DNA of 64,000 nt from Colias croceus (Eukaryota; Arthropoda; Insecta; Lepidoptera; Pieridae). The DNA lies in assembly GCF_905220415.1 (NCBI RefSeq), contig NC_059565.1:2938501-3002500 (forward strand). The letters are read 5' to 3'. Below the pieces are notes generated by a model. The model saw nothing but the letters and a program-made list of their open reading frames with translations. It ran no database searches and was not told where the DNA came from. The translations under genes and the position numbers were made by a program. Of this stretch, positions 35,301 to 39,270 are shown piece by piece. The stretch's first letter is position 1. Each line of letters opens with the position of its first letter.

Positions 35301-37694
35301 AAACGAGGCACAATAATGATGAATTTAGTCGCATAATATGCGAGCATCGGGTAGCCAGCAAATATCTAAGTAGTATTCTACGCGAGTATCGTATTCTAGA
35401 AGTATCGTACCTAATGGCAGAAGGGCCTTAGTAACGTTATATTCAAAATTGATCTTAATCAATATCCCAATATCTCTGCTATCCCATAGAAAAGATCTAT
35501 AATTATTATATTCATAGAGTCTGTATATTTTTATCTATTTAATCACCCATAAATCATCAGTGTAACGATCAGGCCCAGAGTCCTATGGGAGTTTGCCATT
35601 CTCCTTTCTTATACGTATTCAACAAAACAATTCGCTAGTGCGATGCAAAAGTAAAGTGTCGCCATCTATTGGTAACTTATGAAACTAATTGTCGTAACTT
35701 GACATATTGTAACATAATTAGACAATCATGTTGCGGTAAAATGCCAGCCTAATTGTATGTACACAGCACAATAATTGAGGTTAAAATTTTTTATTAAAAA
35801 TTACATTATTTAGCACAATTCACAGATCAAGTAAAATATTTTTTTAAATACATAAAATTACATAAAATACAGTTAAATCAATAAATAAATAACTACATCA
35901 CATAAAATTACATAAAATAAAATTCAGTAATGAATAAATCGCGTTTAAATGTATAATACTCGCGTAAAATCAAACAATAGAAAATAATAATGTTTTCAGG
36001 TTTACCGTTAGTAGCGTCATATCCACATTTCTACACGAGCACTAAACCAGAAGAGTATGTGACCGGCTTGGAGCCAAGTAGAGAGAAACACAATTCATTT
36101 GTTGTTGTTGAACCGGTATGTATCTATAGTCTATACATATAATAAATCTGTAGAAGGGTCAATTCTGTACATTGAAAATATTGAAAAAATAAATAGCATT
36201 ACTGGATCGATACCAAACCCAAATATGTGATTAAAAAAAATTTGTTTGTGTTTATGTGATCACGTGAAAACTAACGTTCGATTTCGATGAACACTTGGTA
36301 TAATTATTCCTTATAATCCTGGGCATAAATTAGGATACTTTTTATCCCAAAAAAATACGTAGAAAAAATTCTAAATTTTTCCGCGCGGACGGAGTCGCGG
36401 GCGGAAGCTAGTTTAAGAATAAATCTATTGTTATATTTAAAAGGAAAATAGTGTTAGTTACACCCTATTGTAAAACCCGTTTGTTATACTAGACCACTTA
36501 GATTACGGTTATATGAATTGGGGAACTCACTAAAAATATTGCGCAAACATCTAGTAATACTAAAGATACAAATAAAATTTGATTTGTATGTCCATCTTTC
36601 ACACCTGAACAAGTAAACCGATTTTGATTAAATTTGAAAAGATATAGACTACTTACCTACTTTATCCTTTTAGGACAGGCTTACTTTATGTTCTTTAAGA
36701 AAGGTTTATAAAAGGTTTATGAATACCATTATTAGATTTTAGAAATTAGAATAGAGGTCAAGAAATTAAAATTAAAAATTCTTTAATAATTTTATTATAC
36801 TAACCCTTTCAGTTAAGTGGTACACCGTTCAGGGCTGTCGCTCGAATGCAGTGTAACATGAAAGTGTCAAATTTATCCGACTTCAATATAAAACCGTATG
36901 ATCGCTTCTCAAACCTTGTAATACCCGTTGGATGGATTGAATATGTAAGTAGAAAATCTTAATATATATAAATCTCGTGTCACAATGTTTGTCCTCAATG
37001 GACTCCTAAACCACTTAACCGATTATAATAAAATTCGCACACCATGTGCAGTTCGATCCAACTTGAGAGATAGGATAGTTTAAATCTCAAATCGTTTTAG
37101 AGGAAGCGGGCGAAGCCGCGGGCGGTAAGCTAAAAATGAAATCTAAGAAAAAGTGTTTTTTCAATTAAATCATTTCATAATTGCCGAAAATAAAGTCTAA
37201 CAATCATACATACAGACGAACACAGAAGTACAGAACCTCCTTTTCTAAAAAAATTGTTAATAAAAACTGAAACTCGACTGTAATATCAAATTTTCATTGT
37301 TGCTTTTGAAAATGCTTGTGGTCTTATTTTACTAAAAAATATACTCAGAAGGATACAATATTTGAAAAACATTATCATTTTAACAAATAGCAGTAAAATA
37401 GTTAATATATTTATTACAAAAATAAATTAATTAAATAAAAAATAATCAAATAATTTTTTTCAGAGTCAAGAAGGTCTGCCACCAATCATAAAGAACACGA
37501 TTTACTTCATGGTGGTAATTCTACCACCATTATCAACTGCTTTTATTTGTACTACACTATTAGTAGGATTTTGTTTAATAATAAAACAAATTTATCGTGC
37601 TAAAAGAGATTTATTTAACCGTAAAATCGACAGATTGACAAATAATAAAGTGCTTTCATTTGAAACAGAAACATTTATTAAAGTGCCTAGTTAA
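2335..37694 (+). CDS. CD36-family scavenger receptor class B, 12 coding exons
   Basis: Two-pass membrane receptor of the CD36/SR-B/SNMP family, which binds or moves lipids, carotenoids or lipoproteins at the cell surface or in endosomes. Exons: 2335-2338, 13074-13304, 17944-18057, 18606-18750, 20060-20201, 23217-23417, 24148-24267, 25822-25945, 27014-27157, 36000-36115, 36813-36944, 37464-37694. Every junction keeps frame and has AG/GT borders, giving 1704 nt, 567 aa. A first membrane segment lies at about residues 83-103 (VWGVILMIMSISGFIYF). The family signature follows (GLPPYEWW, VYVFNITN, EIGPITY, then LPLVASYPHF). A second membrane segment lies near the C-terminus (VVILPPLSTAFICTTLLVGF). 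The luminal part has five cysteines and several N-glycosylation sequons. The odd point is an 80-residue acidic, serine-rich cytoplasmic N-terminus with FCCSS beside the membrane; the family norm is about ten residues. The first ATG (2335) contributes only 4 nt before a donor; if that exon is wrong, ATG 13088 gives a protein six residues shorter. Which SCRB orthologue it is I cannot say. Confidence 0.9.
3377..3545 (+). mobile_element. Helitron-like element, family F
   Basis: It contains 'catagtataaaacaaagtcg' and ends with the hairpin 'gggcgaagccgcgggcgg' followed by a decayed terminus. Relatives lie at 9205-9404, 52290-52392 and 53821-54004. Confidence 0.55.
4122..4320 (-). mobile_element. 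Helitron-like element, family B, diverged
   Basis: The minus-strand end CTAG is at 4122-4125 next to 'tttccgccccctgcttcg', followed by 'tttcacgtaaatactactga' typical of family B. The 5' limit is uncertain. Confidence 0.45.
4990..5150 (-). mobile_element. Helitron-like element, family A, 5' truncated
   Basis: CTAG at 4990-4993, hairpin, and the family A core ('cctcgataaatgggctatc') are present. It stops at 'gcgttcaaacagat', lacking the usual start. Confidence 0.6.
5928..6148 (+). mobile_element. Helitron-like element, family B
   Basis: It begins TCTACACTAATATTATAAAG after an A and ends with 'gcgggcggagccgccggcg' and CTAG before a T, so both Helitron borders and the A/T insertion site can be read. 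Confidence 0.65.
6796..7019. mobile_element. MITE with long inverted ends and TA duplication
   Basis: The ends 'tagtccgttcgcgttaagaa' and its complement pair over about 33 bp. They are flanked by TA on both sides (6794-6795, 7020-7021). A TA duplication points to the Tc1/mariner group. The 224-bp body has no coding sequence. Confidence 0.7.
7180..7408 (+). mobile_element. Helitron-like element, family B
   Basis: It starts TCCTACTAATATTATAAATG, carries 'cgaaagtttgtgaggatgg' and a hairpin 'gcgggccaagccgcgggc', and ends in CTAG followed by T. Confidence 0.65.
7875..8060 (+). mobile_element. Helitron-like element, family A, 3' end decayed
   Basis: It starts near 'tctatacctacttgatatta' and follows the family A core to 'caatacgagcggagc'. 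The terminal hairpin and CTAG are missing. Confidence 0.55.
8699..8883 (+). mobile_element. Helitron-like element, family C
   Basis: TCTTAATATATATAAATCTC start, 'gattataataaaattcgcac' core, and end 'gaagccggggcgaaccgctag'. It is followed at once by an HLE-E copy at 8884. Confidence 0.65.
8884..9104 (+). mobile_element. Helitron-like element, family E
   Basis: It begins 'tatatataaaactcaaagg', contains 'cccaaaccactggacgtatc' and ends 'gcgaagctgcgggcaacagc' with CTAG at 9101-9104. It abuts the 3' end of the family C copy. Confidence 0.6.
9205..9404 (-). mobile_element. Helitron-like element, family F
   Basis: Minus-strand CTAG at 9205-9208, then 'taccgcctgcgtcttcgccc', and the start region 'tacatagtaggtataaaaga' on the minus strand near 9395. 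Confidence 0.6.
9586..9786. repeat. 'ccggccaagtgcgagtc' interspersed repeat
   Basis: It starts 'aaaaccggccaagtgcgagt', a border shared with 12650-13032 and, inverted, with the right end of 21510-21776 ('gactcgcacttggc'). The partner 'gggttccgt' border is decayed here. Confidence 0.45.
10297..10539. mobile_element. GC-rich MITE with TTA duplication (Harbinger-like)
   Basis: The ends 'gggcggcggtacacggaccg' and, on the other strand, 'gagcggccgtacacgggcgg' are imperfect inverted repeats. TTA lies on both sides (10294-10296, 10540-10542), as in PIF/Harbinger elements. The body is strikingly GC- and CpG-rich for this region, so open frames across it are not evidence of a gene. Confidence 0.65.
11355..11476. 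mobile_element. short MITE with 33-bp inverted ends
   Basis: 'tgtagcgaggaatgtgtttg' at 11355 continues for about 33 matching bases in inverted form to 11476, and the inner parts (gcatcgcttc / gaagcgatatg) also pair. No clear target duplication. A related end ('ccctcgctacgta') occurs near 726. Confidence 0.65.
11609..11745. repeat. tandem palindrome array 'cagtagtactcaagagtactactg'
   Basis: A unit of about 46 bp repeats, each holding the palindrome of CAGTAGTACTC and GAGTACTACTG around AA, separated by 'aataatttttttt'. Both direct and inverted symmetry are almost perfect. Confidence 0.75.
11772..11930 (+). mobile_element. Helitron-like element, family D, tandem copy 1
   Basis: It begins TCTATATATATAAAAGAAAG and ends 'gccggggcggaccactag'. 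The last base is directly followed by copy 2. Confidence 0.75.
11931..12089 (+). mobile_element. Helitron-like element, family D, tandem copy 2
   Basis: Same 159-bp length as copy 1; I saw only one base difference (ggatact / ggataat). It starts TC right after the CTAG of copy 1 and ends CTAG before T. Confidence 0.75.
12650..13032. repeat. interspersed repeat with 'ggccaagtgcgag' and 'gggttccg' borders
   Basis: The left border 'aaaaccggccaagtgcgagt' and right border 'aagggttccgttcc' match the family at 21510-21776. It ends only about 40 bp before the acceptor of CD36 exon 2 (13074). Confidence 0.5.
13640..13812 (-). mobile_element. Helitron-like element, family A
   Basis: Family A core on the minus strand with hairpin 'gtgaaaccgcgggg'. 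The terminus reads 'tatttag' where CTAG is expected. Confidence 0.6.
14109..14196 (+). mobile_element. Helitron-like element, family A, 5' part
   Basis: 'agaagagtttgtttgtttga' through 'gttagatagcccatttt', then the match stops. Confidence 0.5.
14851..14977 (-). mobile_element. Helitron-like element, family A, 3' truncated
   Basis: It matches the first 125 bp of family A on the minus strand ('tataatattataaagctgaa' to 'tcgaggaaggctatag'). Confidence 0.55.
15274..15470. repeat. decayed copy of the 'ggccgtattatgacctctta' snapback MITE
   Basis: 'ggggccgtattatgacctct' and 'gtgaattgaactgactggca' match the hairpin element at 37760-37915. The right arm is degraded to 'tagttcaattcatactatca'. Confidence 0.5.
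15632..15815 (-). mobile_element. Helitron-like element, family K
   Basis: Minus-strand CTAG at 15632, then 'gttttacccacggacgaact'. It shares layout with 44539-44765. Its core ('agtttcattaaaagacgtcc') differs from families A and B. Confidence 0.45.
15829..16062 (-). mobile_element. Helitron-like element, family B variant
   Basis: 'tttccgcccgcgttttccaa', 'cccgcatagttcccgttcct' and a start region 'gataatattattag' mark a minus-strand family B copy whose middle has diverged. Confidence 0.45.
16228..16428 (-). mobile_element. Helitron-like element, family B
   Basis: 'tcccgcggcttcgcccgcgt' to 'tttcgcatttataatattag', with the terminal CTAG replaced by 'agcta'. Confidence 0.55.
17162..17300 (+). 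mobile_element. very short LINE insertion with coding remnant and target duplication
   Basis: 'agttaggtacct' occurs at 17162-17173 and again at 17289-17300. The insert between them reads, in one frame, MAQDRVKWRLLL...THFGSL and a stop, like the C-terminal tail of LINE reverse transcriptase proteins, followed by an 'agtaagtaag' tail. It is therefore a dead-on-arrival LINE copy of about 115 bp. Confidence 0.55.
17512..17580 (+). repeat. partial copy of the 37760 snapback MITE
   Basis: 'gggccgtattatgacctctt' through 'gtgaattgaactgactggca' matches one arm only. Confidence 0.5.
17634..17852 (+). mobile_element. Helitron-like element, family A
   Basis: Family A core with an internal duplication of 'attctttcggtg', ending 'gtaaaaccgcggggcacagt'. 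It sits 90 bp before CD36 exon 3. Confidence 0.55.
18417..18452. repeat. short near-perfect hairpin
   Basis: 'cacagtattacaata' and its complement 'tattgtaatactgtg' face each other across a 4-base spacer. Purpose unknown. Confidence 0.55.
18890..19296. repeat. element with 'acagggtgtccc'-type ends
   Basis: The right end 'gtgggacaccctgtata' is a common lepidopteran repeat border. The left end 'atacagaatgaccaattg' is a decayed inverted match. A related border ('tatacagggtgtaatcg') lies near 24947. Confidence 0.4.
19719..19815 (+). mobile_element. Helitron-like element, family A, 3' part
   Basis: 'cgaggaaggctatagg' through 'gtaaaaccgcggggtgcagc' and CTAG. Confidence 0.5.
20846..21078 (-). mobile_element. 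Helitron-like element, family B with local triplication
   Basis: The minus-strand family B copy shows 'cttttcgccctaagg/a' repeated three times (20870-20910), apparently a slippage expansion of the hairpin flank. Confidence 0.5.
21105..21245 (+). mobile_element. 5'-truncated LINE 3' end
   Basis: 'gttgcctggtagagattgct', 'ataaggccgcctcttgtac' and 'tgtgcaataaagtg', then an (aaat)n tail. Same family as 106-243. Confidence 0.55.
21510..21776. repeat. 'gggttccgtatac...gactcgcacttggc' interspersed repeat
   Basis: Both borders are intact here and define the family also seen at 12650-13032 and 9586. It contains a (tgtc)n stretch. No coding sequence. Confidence 0.55.
21949..22167 (+). mobile_element. 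Helitron-like element, family A with (TTTG)n expansion
   Basis: The family's short 'gtttgtttg' has grown to more than ten TTTG units (21968-22016). The end 'ggtgaaaccgcgcggagcag' and CTAG at 22164-22167 are intact. Confidence 0.65.
23040..23159. mobile_element. MITE with palindromic ends 'gaagtgaaacttc'
   Basis: The best-preserved copy: 'gaagtgaaacttctttaggc' at left and 'caaagaagtttcacttc' at right. It lies 57 bp before CD36 exon 6. Confidence 0.7.
23569..23820. mobile_element. short element with 'aaccgacttcaaa' inverted ends
   Basis: 'ttaaaaacaaccgacttcaa' at left pairs with 'ttgaagtcggttaaaaa' at right. The right end recurs at the window start. Non-coding, about 250 bp. Confidence 0.65.
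24499..24681 (+). mobile_element. Helitron-like element, family D
   Basis: TCCATACTAATATTATAAAT start, (gtct)n, then 'gccggggcggaccactag'. It is directly joined to a family B element at 24682. Confidence 0.7.
24682..24902 (+). mobile_element. Helitron-like element, family B
   Basis: It starts TCTAATATATATTATAAAGG at the base after the preceding CTAG. It ends 'gcgggcggaaatctatag', a mutated CTAG. Confidence 0.65.
25007..25347 (-). mobile_element. Helitron-like element, family G
   Basis: Minus-strand CTAG at 25007-25010 after a hairpin of 'cgcgcggacggagtcgcggg'. The start region 'tctgtagaagggtcaattct' matches the second copy at 36130-36411. Confidence 0.6.
25467..25585. mobile_element. MITE of the 'gaagtgaaacttc' family, decayed ends
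   Basis: The core 'ggcaataccgtcacg...atggagtaaggcgatgattttgg' matches 23040-23159; both ends have lost several bases. Confidence 0.55.
25621..25803 (-). mobile_element. Helitron-like element, family A
   Basis: Minus-strand CTAG at 25621-25624 to 'aatattataaagctgaaga'. It ends about 18 bp before the acceptor of CD36 exon 8. Confidence 0.65.
26730..26965. repeat. near-loopless 236-bp snapback palindrome
   Basis: Two arms of about 115 bp are almost perfectly complementary (for example 'ctaatacactggagattgca' against 'tgcaatctccagtgtattag'), meeting at 'aacttggcaagtt'. The outer 20 bp of each arm carry a few mismatches. It lies in the CD36 intron before exon 9. It is probably a foldback MITE; a transcribed copy would form a long RNA hairpin. 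Confidence 0.8.
27318..27495 (+). mobile_element. Helitron-like element, family A
   Basis: 'gtttgtttgaagacgctaat' to 'gggtgaaatcgcgaagcgta' and CTAG at 27492-27495. Confidence 0.6.
27553..27667 (-). mobile_element. Helitron-like element, family A, 3' truncated
   Basis: It matches the first 115 bp of the family on the minus strand. Confidence 0.5.
28065..28355 (-). repeat. 3' LTR of the Bel/Pao element (intact)
   Basis: It carries a short tandem stretch (cacaatatta x3, cacaagtta x3, cacaagata x2) and the uninterrupted sequence 'gacatgaaatttctta' that serves as the empty site for the insert in the other LTR. Confidence 0.9.
28573..28915 (-). pseudogene. Bel/Pao integrase C-terminal part, frame-shifted
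   Basis: The frame holding WRRWSKEYL and GKIVNKHIGSDNITRVV is the usual C-terminal domain after Bel/Pao integrases. It is out of frame with the catalytic part, which stops at 28898 soon after PGHFLIG. One extra base near 28912 would explain the break. It ends at the stop near 28573. Confidence 0.75.
28898..29671 (-). pseudogene. Bel/Pao integrase catalytic region, frame-shifted
   Basis: It shows the zinc-binding CLTCLR, the DDE core with GVDYAGPV and DNGTNFVGAD, and GIWEAGV carrying the glutamate. It overlaps the end of the upstream frame: a run of seven A on the minus strand near 29660 puts it out of register with RNase H and the integrase N-terminus. The start given is the first in-frame Met, not a real initiation site. 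Confidence 0.85.
29589..33698 (-). CDS. Bel/Pao gag-protease-reverse transcriptase-RNase H polyprotein (3'-broken)
   Basis: An open frame of 1369 codons starts at the first ATG after the 5' leader. A gag-like region of the DUF1759 type (LPTFSGKYEEWQTFYDMF, about residue 120) is followed by zinc knuckles around residues 318-385 (CSVCGENHYINAC, CFNCLQPTHIVSKC). The retroviral-type protease has LLDQGSQASF, with Q where many relatives have T or S. The reverse transcriptase has FGTACAPYLA and YYIDDLMTG. RNase H has FSDASRSAYAAA. The frame runs on into the integrase N-terminus, then is lost at the seven-A run near 29660 and ends in unrelated residues. The element copies itself through RNA in virus-like particles; this copy could not make a full Pol protein as read here. 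Confidence 0.9.
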   Translation of the reverse strand: MASKVIKNQADLLSRLEKAQINFKKSPKGRITKQYLETRIKNLEDFYLEFKRNHTELIQIVTSEQLESLPYFIEDDYNKFEEIYIDHVTELKEKLEEVFNNPIPTSNTMTSDDVKLPRIHLPTFSGKYEEWQTFYDMFLSLIHNNEKLSPVQKMHYLKSSISGEPENLLRNFPTVDKNYQEAWNQLTKRYNNKRYNLNAVLKKLFGQKQINSESAQAIKQLLDTTTSVLQALNNMGIPTATCISHKLWENQISTSCADELPTWSQLVDFLEARFRSLEMIDSGKQPIRHETSQKKQLVKSTFHGAILQNKKTDNICSVCGENHYINACTQFKKQSVEERRNHVQNKGLCFNCLQPTHIVSKCRQSICCKKCGRRHNTMLHLEKRGFIENTQRTQEENDGIENKTSSTLVESEIVANFAKREHKSYHVLLPTTLLKAQSNNGNLFMVRALLDQGSQASFVTEATVQLLGLKRTYVNGLVSGLGDGQMHIKHVVTLCLKSRHNSEFSINVKAYVLTSLTSMLPCVKLDAPNCLELENVELADPGYATPGKIDVLLGAEVYAEILLTGMMKQPKGNLIAQNTAFGWVLSGKVSDSLSDKYKAKSFHLQVRTDDDFLKRFWELEAEPDMIVKKFTREEQLCEELYEKSTVRNRDGRYVVTLPFKNKDPECQYGESIDIAKNRLVALERRLKNNPKLYEEYRRVVEEYLVLNHMSLVEEDDLDNPTAVYLPHHAVVREDKDTTKVRVVFNASSKGTKYNVSLNDDLMIGPKIQQDLRHILMRWRTHPICIVADLVKMYRQVLINPRQTNFQRILWRTLPDQPIKHFKLLTLTFGTACAPYLAVKTLQRLAEDKKLKFPVASEITKNDYYIDDLMTGCDTLQEAKIIYNEMNKLMKSGGFTLQKWSSNCKELLKYIGEDNKEKEESMLIKVDNMVKVLGISWNRSSDRFVYSINLPEIKFPITKRQVLSNIAQMFDPMGWIAPVIIVAKLFIQKIWKAHLDWDDALPEDLNEMWLNIRQQCKEIQRVEIPRWICCTSQSHVELHVFSDASRSAYAAAVFMRVINHDESIHVRLVSAKTKVAPIEKEVSIPRLELCGAELAAKLVNEVSQVMKVCKDNIYGWTDSTIVLAWLKGGASKWTTFVSNRVSEILTIMDYDQWGHVSTEANPSDCASRGLTPTELLSHSLWWYGPEWLKNRNIEMKNPEIVDTDEERRQVSLIVKQDKCEDFEWLKFSNLTKMLKVISYCRRILLKKEERKILPKFVTVNEMNETLEKCIKQVQGITFEEEIKVLENKKDIPKRSPLRTLCPILDRNGILRVGGRIDKAHANHNTKHPIIMPAKSHLTQLLISDAHEKNFARWTANHDKLHSDKILDSTL
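33760..34080 (-). repeat. tandem repeats in the Bel/Pao 5' leader
   Basis: A unit of about 65 bp ('tttttccaagtccttagaat' ... 'tattttctaagtccatataa') repeats about four times with small changes between the primer-binding site and the gag start. Role unknown. Confidence 0.75.
34127..34139 (-). other. primer-binding site of the Bel/Pao element
   Basis: TGGTGCCGAAACC on the minus strand starts at the base next to the LTR, as expected for a site pairing with the 3' end of a tRNA ending GGCACCA. Confidence 0.75.
34844..35427. mobile_element. nested Harbinger-like element with TTA duplication
   Basis: Inverted ends 'ggcccttctcccattacg' and 'ggcccttctgccattagg' are flanked by TTA on both sides (34841-34843, 35428-35430). 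It sits wholly inside the 34322-35604 insert and contains the transposase remnant at 35067-35300 on its minus strand. Confidence 0.8.
35067..35300 (-). pseudogene. Harbinger-type transposase N-terminal remnant
   Basis: The minus-strand frame includes RRRQRKSKKYWIHPYIERN and ends RELQHDD before a stop. The tryptophan-containing 'YWIHP' segment followed by 'REL..DD' is characteristic of the N-terminal part of PIF/Harbinger (HARBI1-like) transposases. The DDE domain is absent, so it is a deletion derivative. Confidence 0.65.
36130..36411 (+). mobile_element. Helitron-like element, family G
   Basis: TCTATACATATAATAAATCT start 14 nt after the donor of CD36 exon 10; hairpin 'cgcgcggacggagtcgcggg'; CTAG at 36408-36411. 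Confidence 0.65.
36957..37133 (+). mobile_element. Helitron-like element, family C, 12 nt past a splice donor
   Basis: TCTTAATATATATAAATCTC begins right after 'gtaagtagaaaa', the donor of CD36 exon 11. The 3' end reads 'ggcggtaagcta' without the final G. Confidence 0.7.
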
Positions 37695-37714
37695 CATTTT
37701 TGAAAATAACCGTA

Positions 37715-37720
37715 AATAAA
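37715..37720 (+). terminator. polyadenylation signal of the CD36 gene
   Basis: AATAAA lies 20 nt after the stop codon TAA (37692-37694), in an AT-rich stretch before a hairpin repeat. Other AATAAA hexamers follow downstream (for example near 38173), so usage is uncertain. Confidence 0.5.
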
Positions 37721-37759
37721 TATTTTGTACGAACTTAATTTGGTCGGATAATATTAGCG

Positions 37760-37915
37760 CTCTGTGGCCGTATTACCTCTCATTTCCAGACAGTTTACGC
37801 CGTGAATTGAACTGACTGGCAAATTCTATATTATTCCATATTATTCTGTGAATTTGCCAGTCAGTTCAATTCACGGCGTAAACTGTCTGGAAATAAGAAG
37901 TCTACGACCCCAGAA
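37760..37915. repeat. foldback MITE just after the CD36 stop codon
   Basis: Arms 'cagacagtttacgccgtgaa' to 'ctggcaaattct' are repeated in inverted order after a short 'atattattccatattatt' spacer. Family copies lie at 15274 and 17512. Confidence 0.75.
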
Positions 37916-38199
37916 TCGAATTATTTGACAGCTACCAAAAAGTAATAATTAATAACTGTCAAAAAATGACTCAATTTTTGTTCGTAGAGAACTGCTTTGT
38001 TAATGGATAATAATGGGGATTTATTTAAATAAGACTGAAGAATGTTGATCATAAGGGTACAATGTTATGTGCATTTTTTTAAGTTTTTGGGTTCATTTTG
38101 TATATTGTTTCGTATTTAGCTAAATAATTTTTAATTTTTATGCTATGCTATGTATACGTTACATAATATATAAAATAAAGTTTAATGATTAGGTTCAAT

Positions 38200-38699
38200 A
38201 AATTGAACAGAATTCTATAGGAATTAATTTTTAATTTAGTTCCTTTTGCGCCCGGCAGGGGCGCTTTTCAAATTTTCTCTTTGATGATAGTTTTCGTGCT
38301 TGCGCTTCCGCTAATAAATAATAATTAAAAACGTTATCTCACTTGAAAATATAACCTATTCTACCGTTGTAGTTTTAAAGACTTTTTTAATTCATATAAT
38401 TATATTATAAGATATTTATTGGGTCCATGATTATAAGTAAGTAGTTACCTACTTAGTTCACAAACAAAATGTACGTTTTAAACATTTTTTATTAGTGGAA
38501 CATAATTTTTTACTTTGTTATGTGAGATGCACTATAACCGTAATAATTTAAAAAACAGTCTTGCCCTAGTTTTATGATTTATTATTGAACGAATGAAACT
38601 TCTTAGATTTTATACCTCAATAGCCTTATTGTAAGGTGTATGTGATATTAATCATATTATAGTATAAAGGTATGATGCCCAATGCCCATATTATCTTTT
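38200..38699. other. AT-rich intergenic stretch
   Basis: Between the convergent CD36 and gamma-COP genes. No coding exon or clear repeat border seen. Confidence 0.4.
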
Positions 38700-39078
38700 G
38701 TAAAAGGGGTTTGGGCTATGAGCTAGTGGCGTCGTGAAGACATTTCGCGGCCAGATATGAAACTTGGATATTCTAAAAGAGCAATTTATTGCATATATAC
38801 ATAAGCGTTCATAAACATCGTTTTGATTAGAATCCTTAAAGAAATAAAGGAGAAACCTAAAAAACTCAGAAAAATCTTCTAATAAATCATCAAGATTCTA
38901 GGTAAATGAACAATACAAAACCAAATATCTCTCTTCCTCATACGTTTCGAGATTTTTGTCTATAATAACTATAATTGCTCACAATATAATATTTCTCTTT
39001 TAAAATATCCAAGTATCATCACTGGCCGCGAAAGTTCATCACGACACCAACTAAACTGTACCCAAACCCCTTTTACGT
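38700..39078. mobile_element. non-coding element with about 80-bp inverted ends
   Basis: 'taaaaggggtttgggctatg' at left and 'taaaaggggtttgggtacag' read inward from the right, continuing with matched 'tttcgcggccag' and 'acttggatatt' blocks. The arms are about 80% alike; superfamily unclear. Confidence 0.65.
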
Positions 39079-39270
39079 CAAGTTAAATATAAATAAAGTT
39101 AGTAAAGATTTTTTTAATTTAGATTGTTATGTTTTATATTAATTTAAGAATTAGACATGACCTACGTGTACAAATTTATGACTAGTGGGCTGAAGGAAAT
39201 AGTTTAAATATTACATTATATTAAAGTTAATAAAATATTTTTTGTACAATAATTATTATAAGGGTTTATT

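Larger units (their letters stand above)
34322..35604. mobile_element. Spy-like DNA transposon: AAA^TTT insertion without target duplication
   Basis: Ends GGAGAATGGC...GCCATTCTCC are perfect over 10 bp. Pairing continues with gaps ('gaaact..gggcct' against 'aaact...gggcct', then 'gttaca'). The uninterrupted LTR reads gaAATTTc as AAA then TTT at this point. Here AAA (34319-34321) and TTT (35605-35607) flank the insert with nothing duplicated or lost. Published 'Spy' transposons, distant relatives of PIF/Harbinger and ISL2EU, insert exactly this way. Outside the nested element I see no transposase, so this copy is non-autonomous. Family assignment rests on the insertion signature, not on protein. 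Confidence 0.8.
34140..35724 (-). repeat. 5' LTR of the Bel/Pao element, split by a DNA transposon
   Basis: The LTR parts are 34140-34321 and 35605-35724. Together they match the left LTR except that the small tandem repeats count 5, 3 and 1 instead of 3, 3 and 2. Confidence 0.9.
28060..35729 (-). mobile_element. Bel/Pao LTR retrotransposon, antisense in a CD36 intron
   Basis: LTRs at 28065-28355 and 34140-35724 (the latter split by a DNA transposon) are framed by the 5-bp duplication ATCAT (28060-28064, 35725-35729). On the minus strand the LTR runs TGTCTAATTATG...ATACA. A primer-binding site TGGTGCCGAAACC (34139-34127) directly follows the 5' LTR. A purine tract GGTGGGCGGAA precedes the 3' LTR. 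Protein domain order, aspartic protease, reverse transcriptase, RNase H, then integrase, is that of Bel/Pao. The coding region is broken by two single-base shifts. The LTRs look identical to my eye apart from repeat counts and the insert, which implies a recent insertion. Confidence 0.9.
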
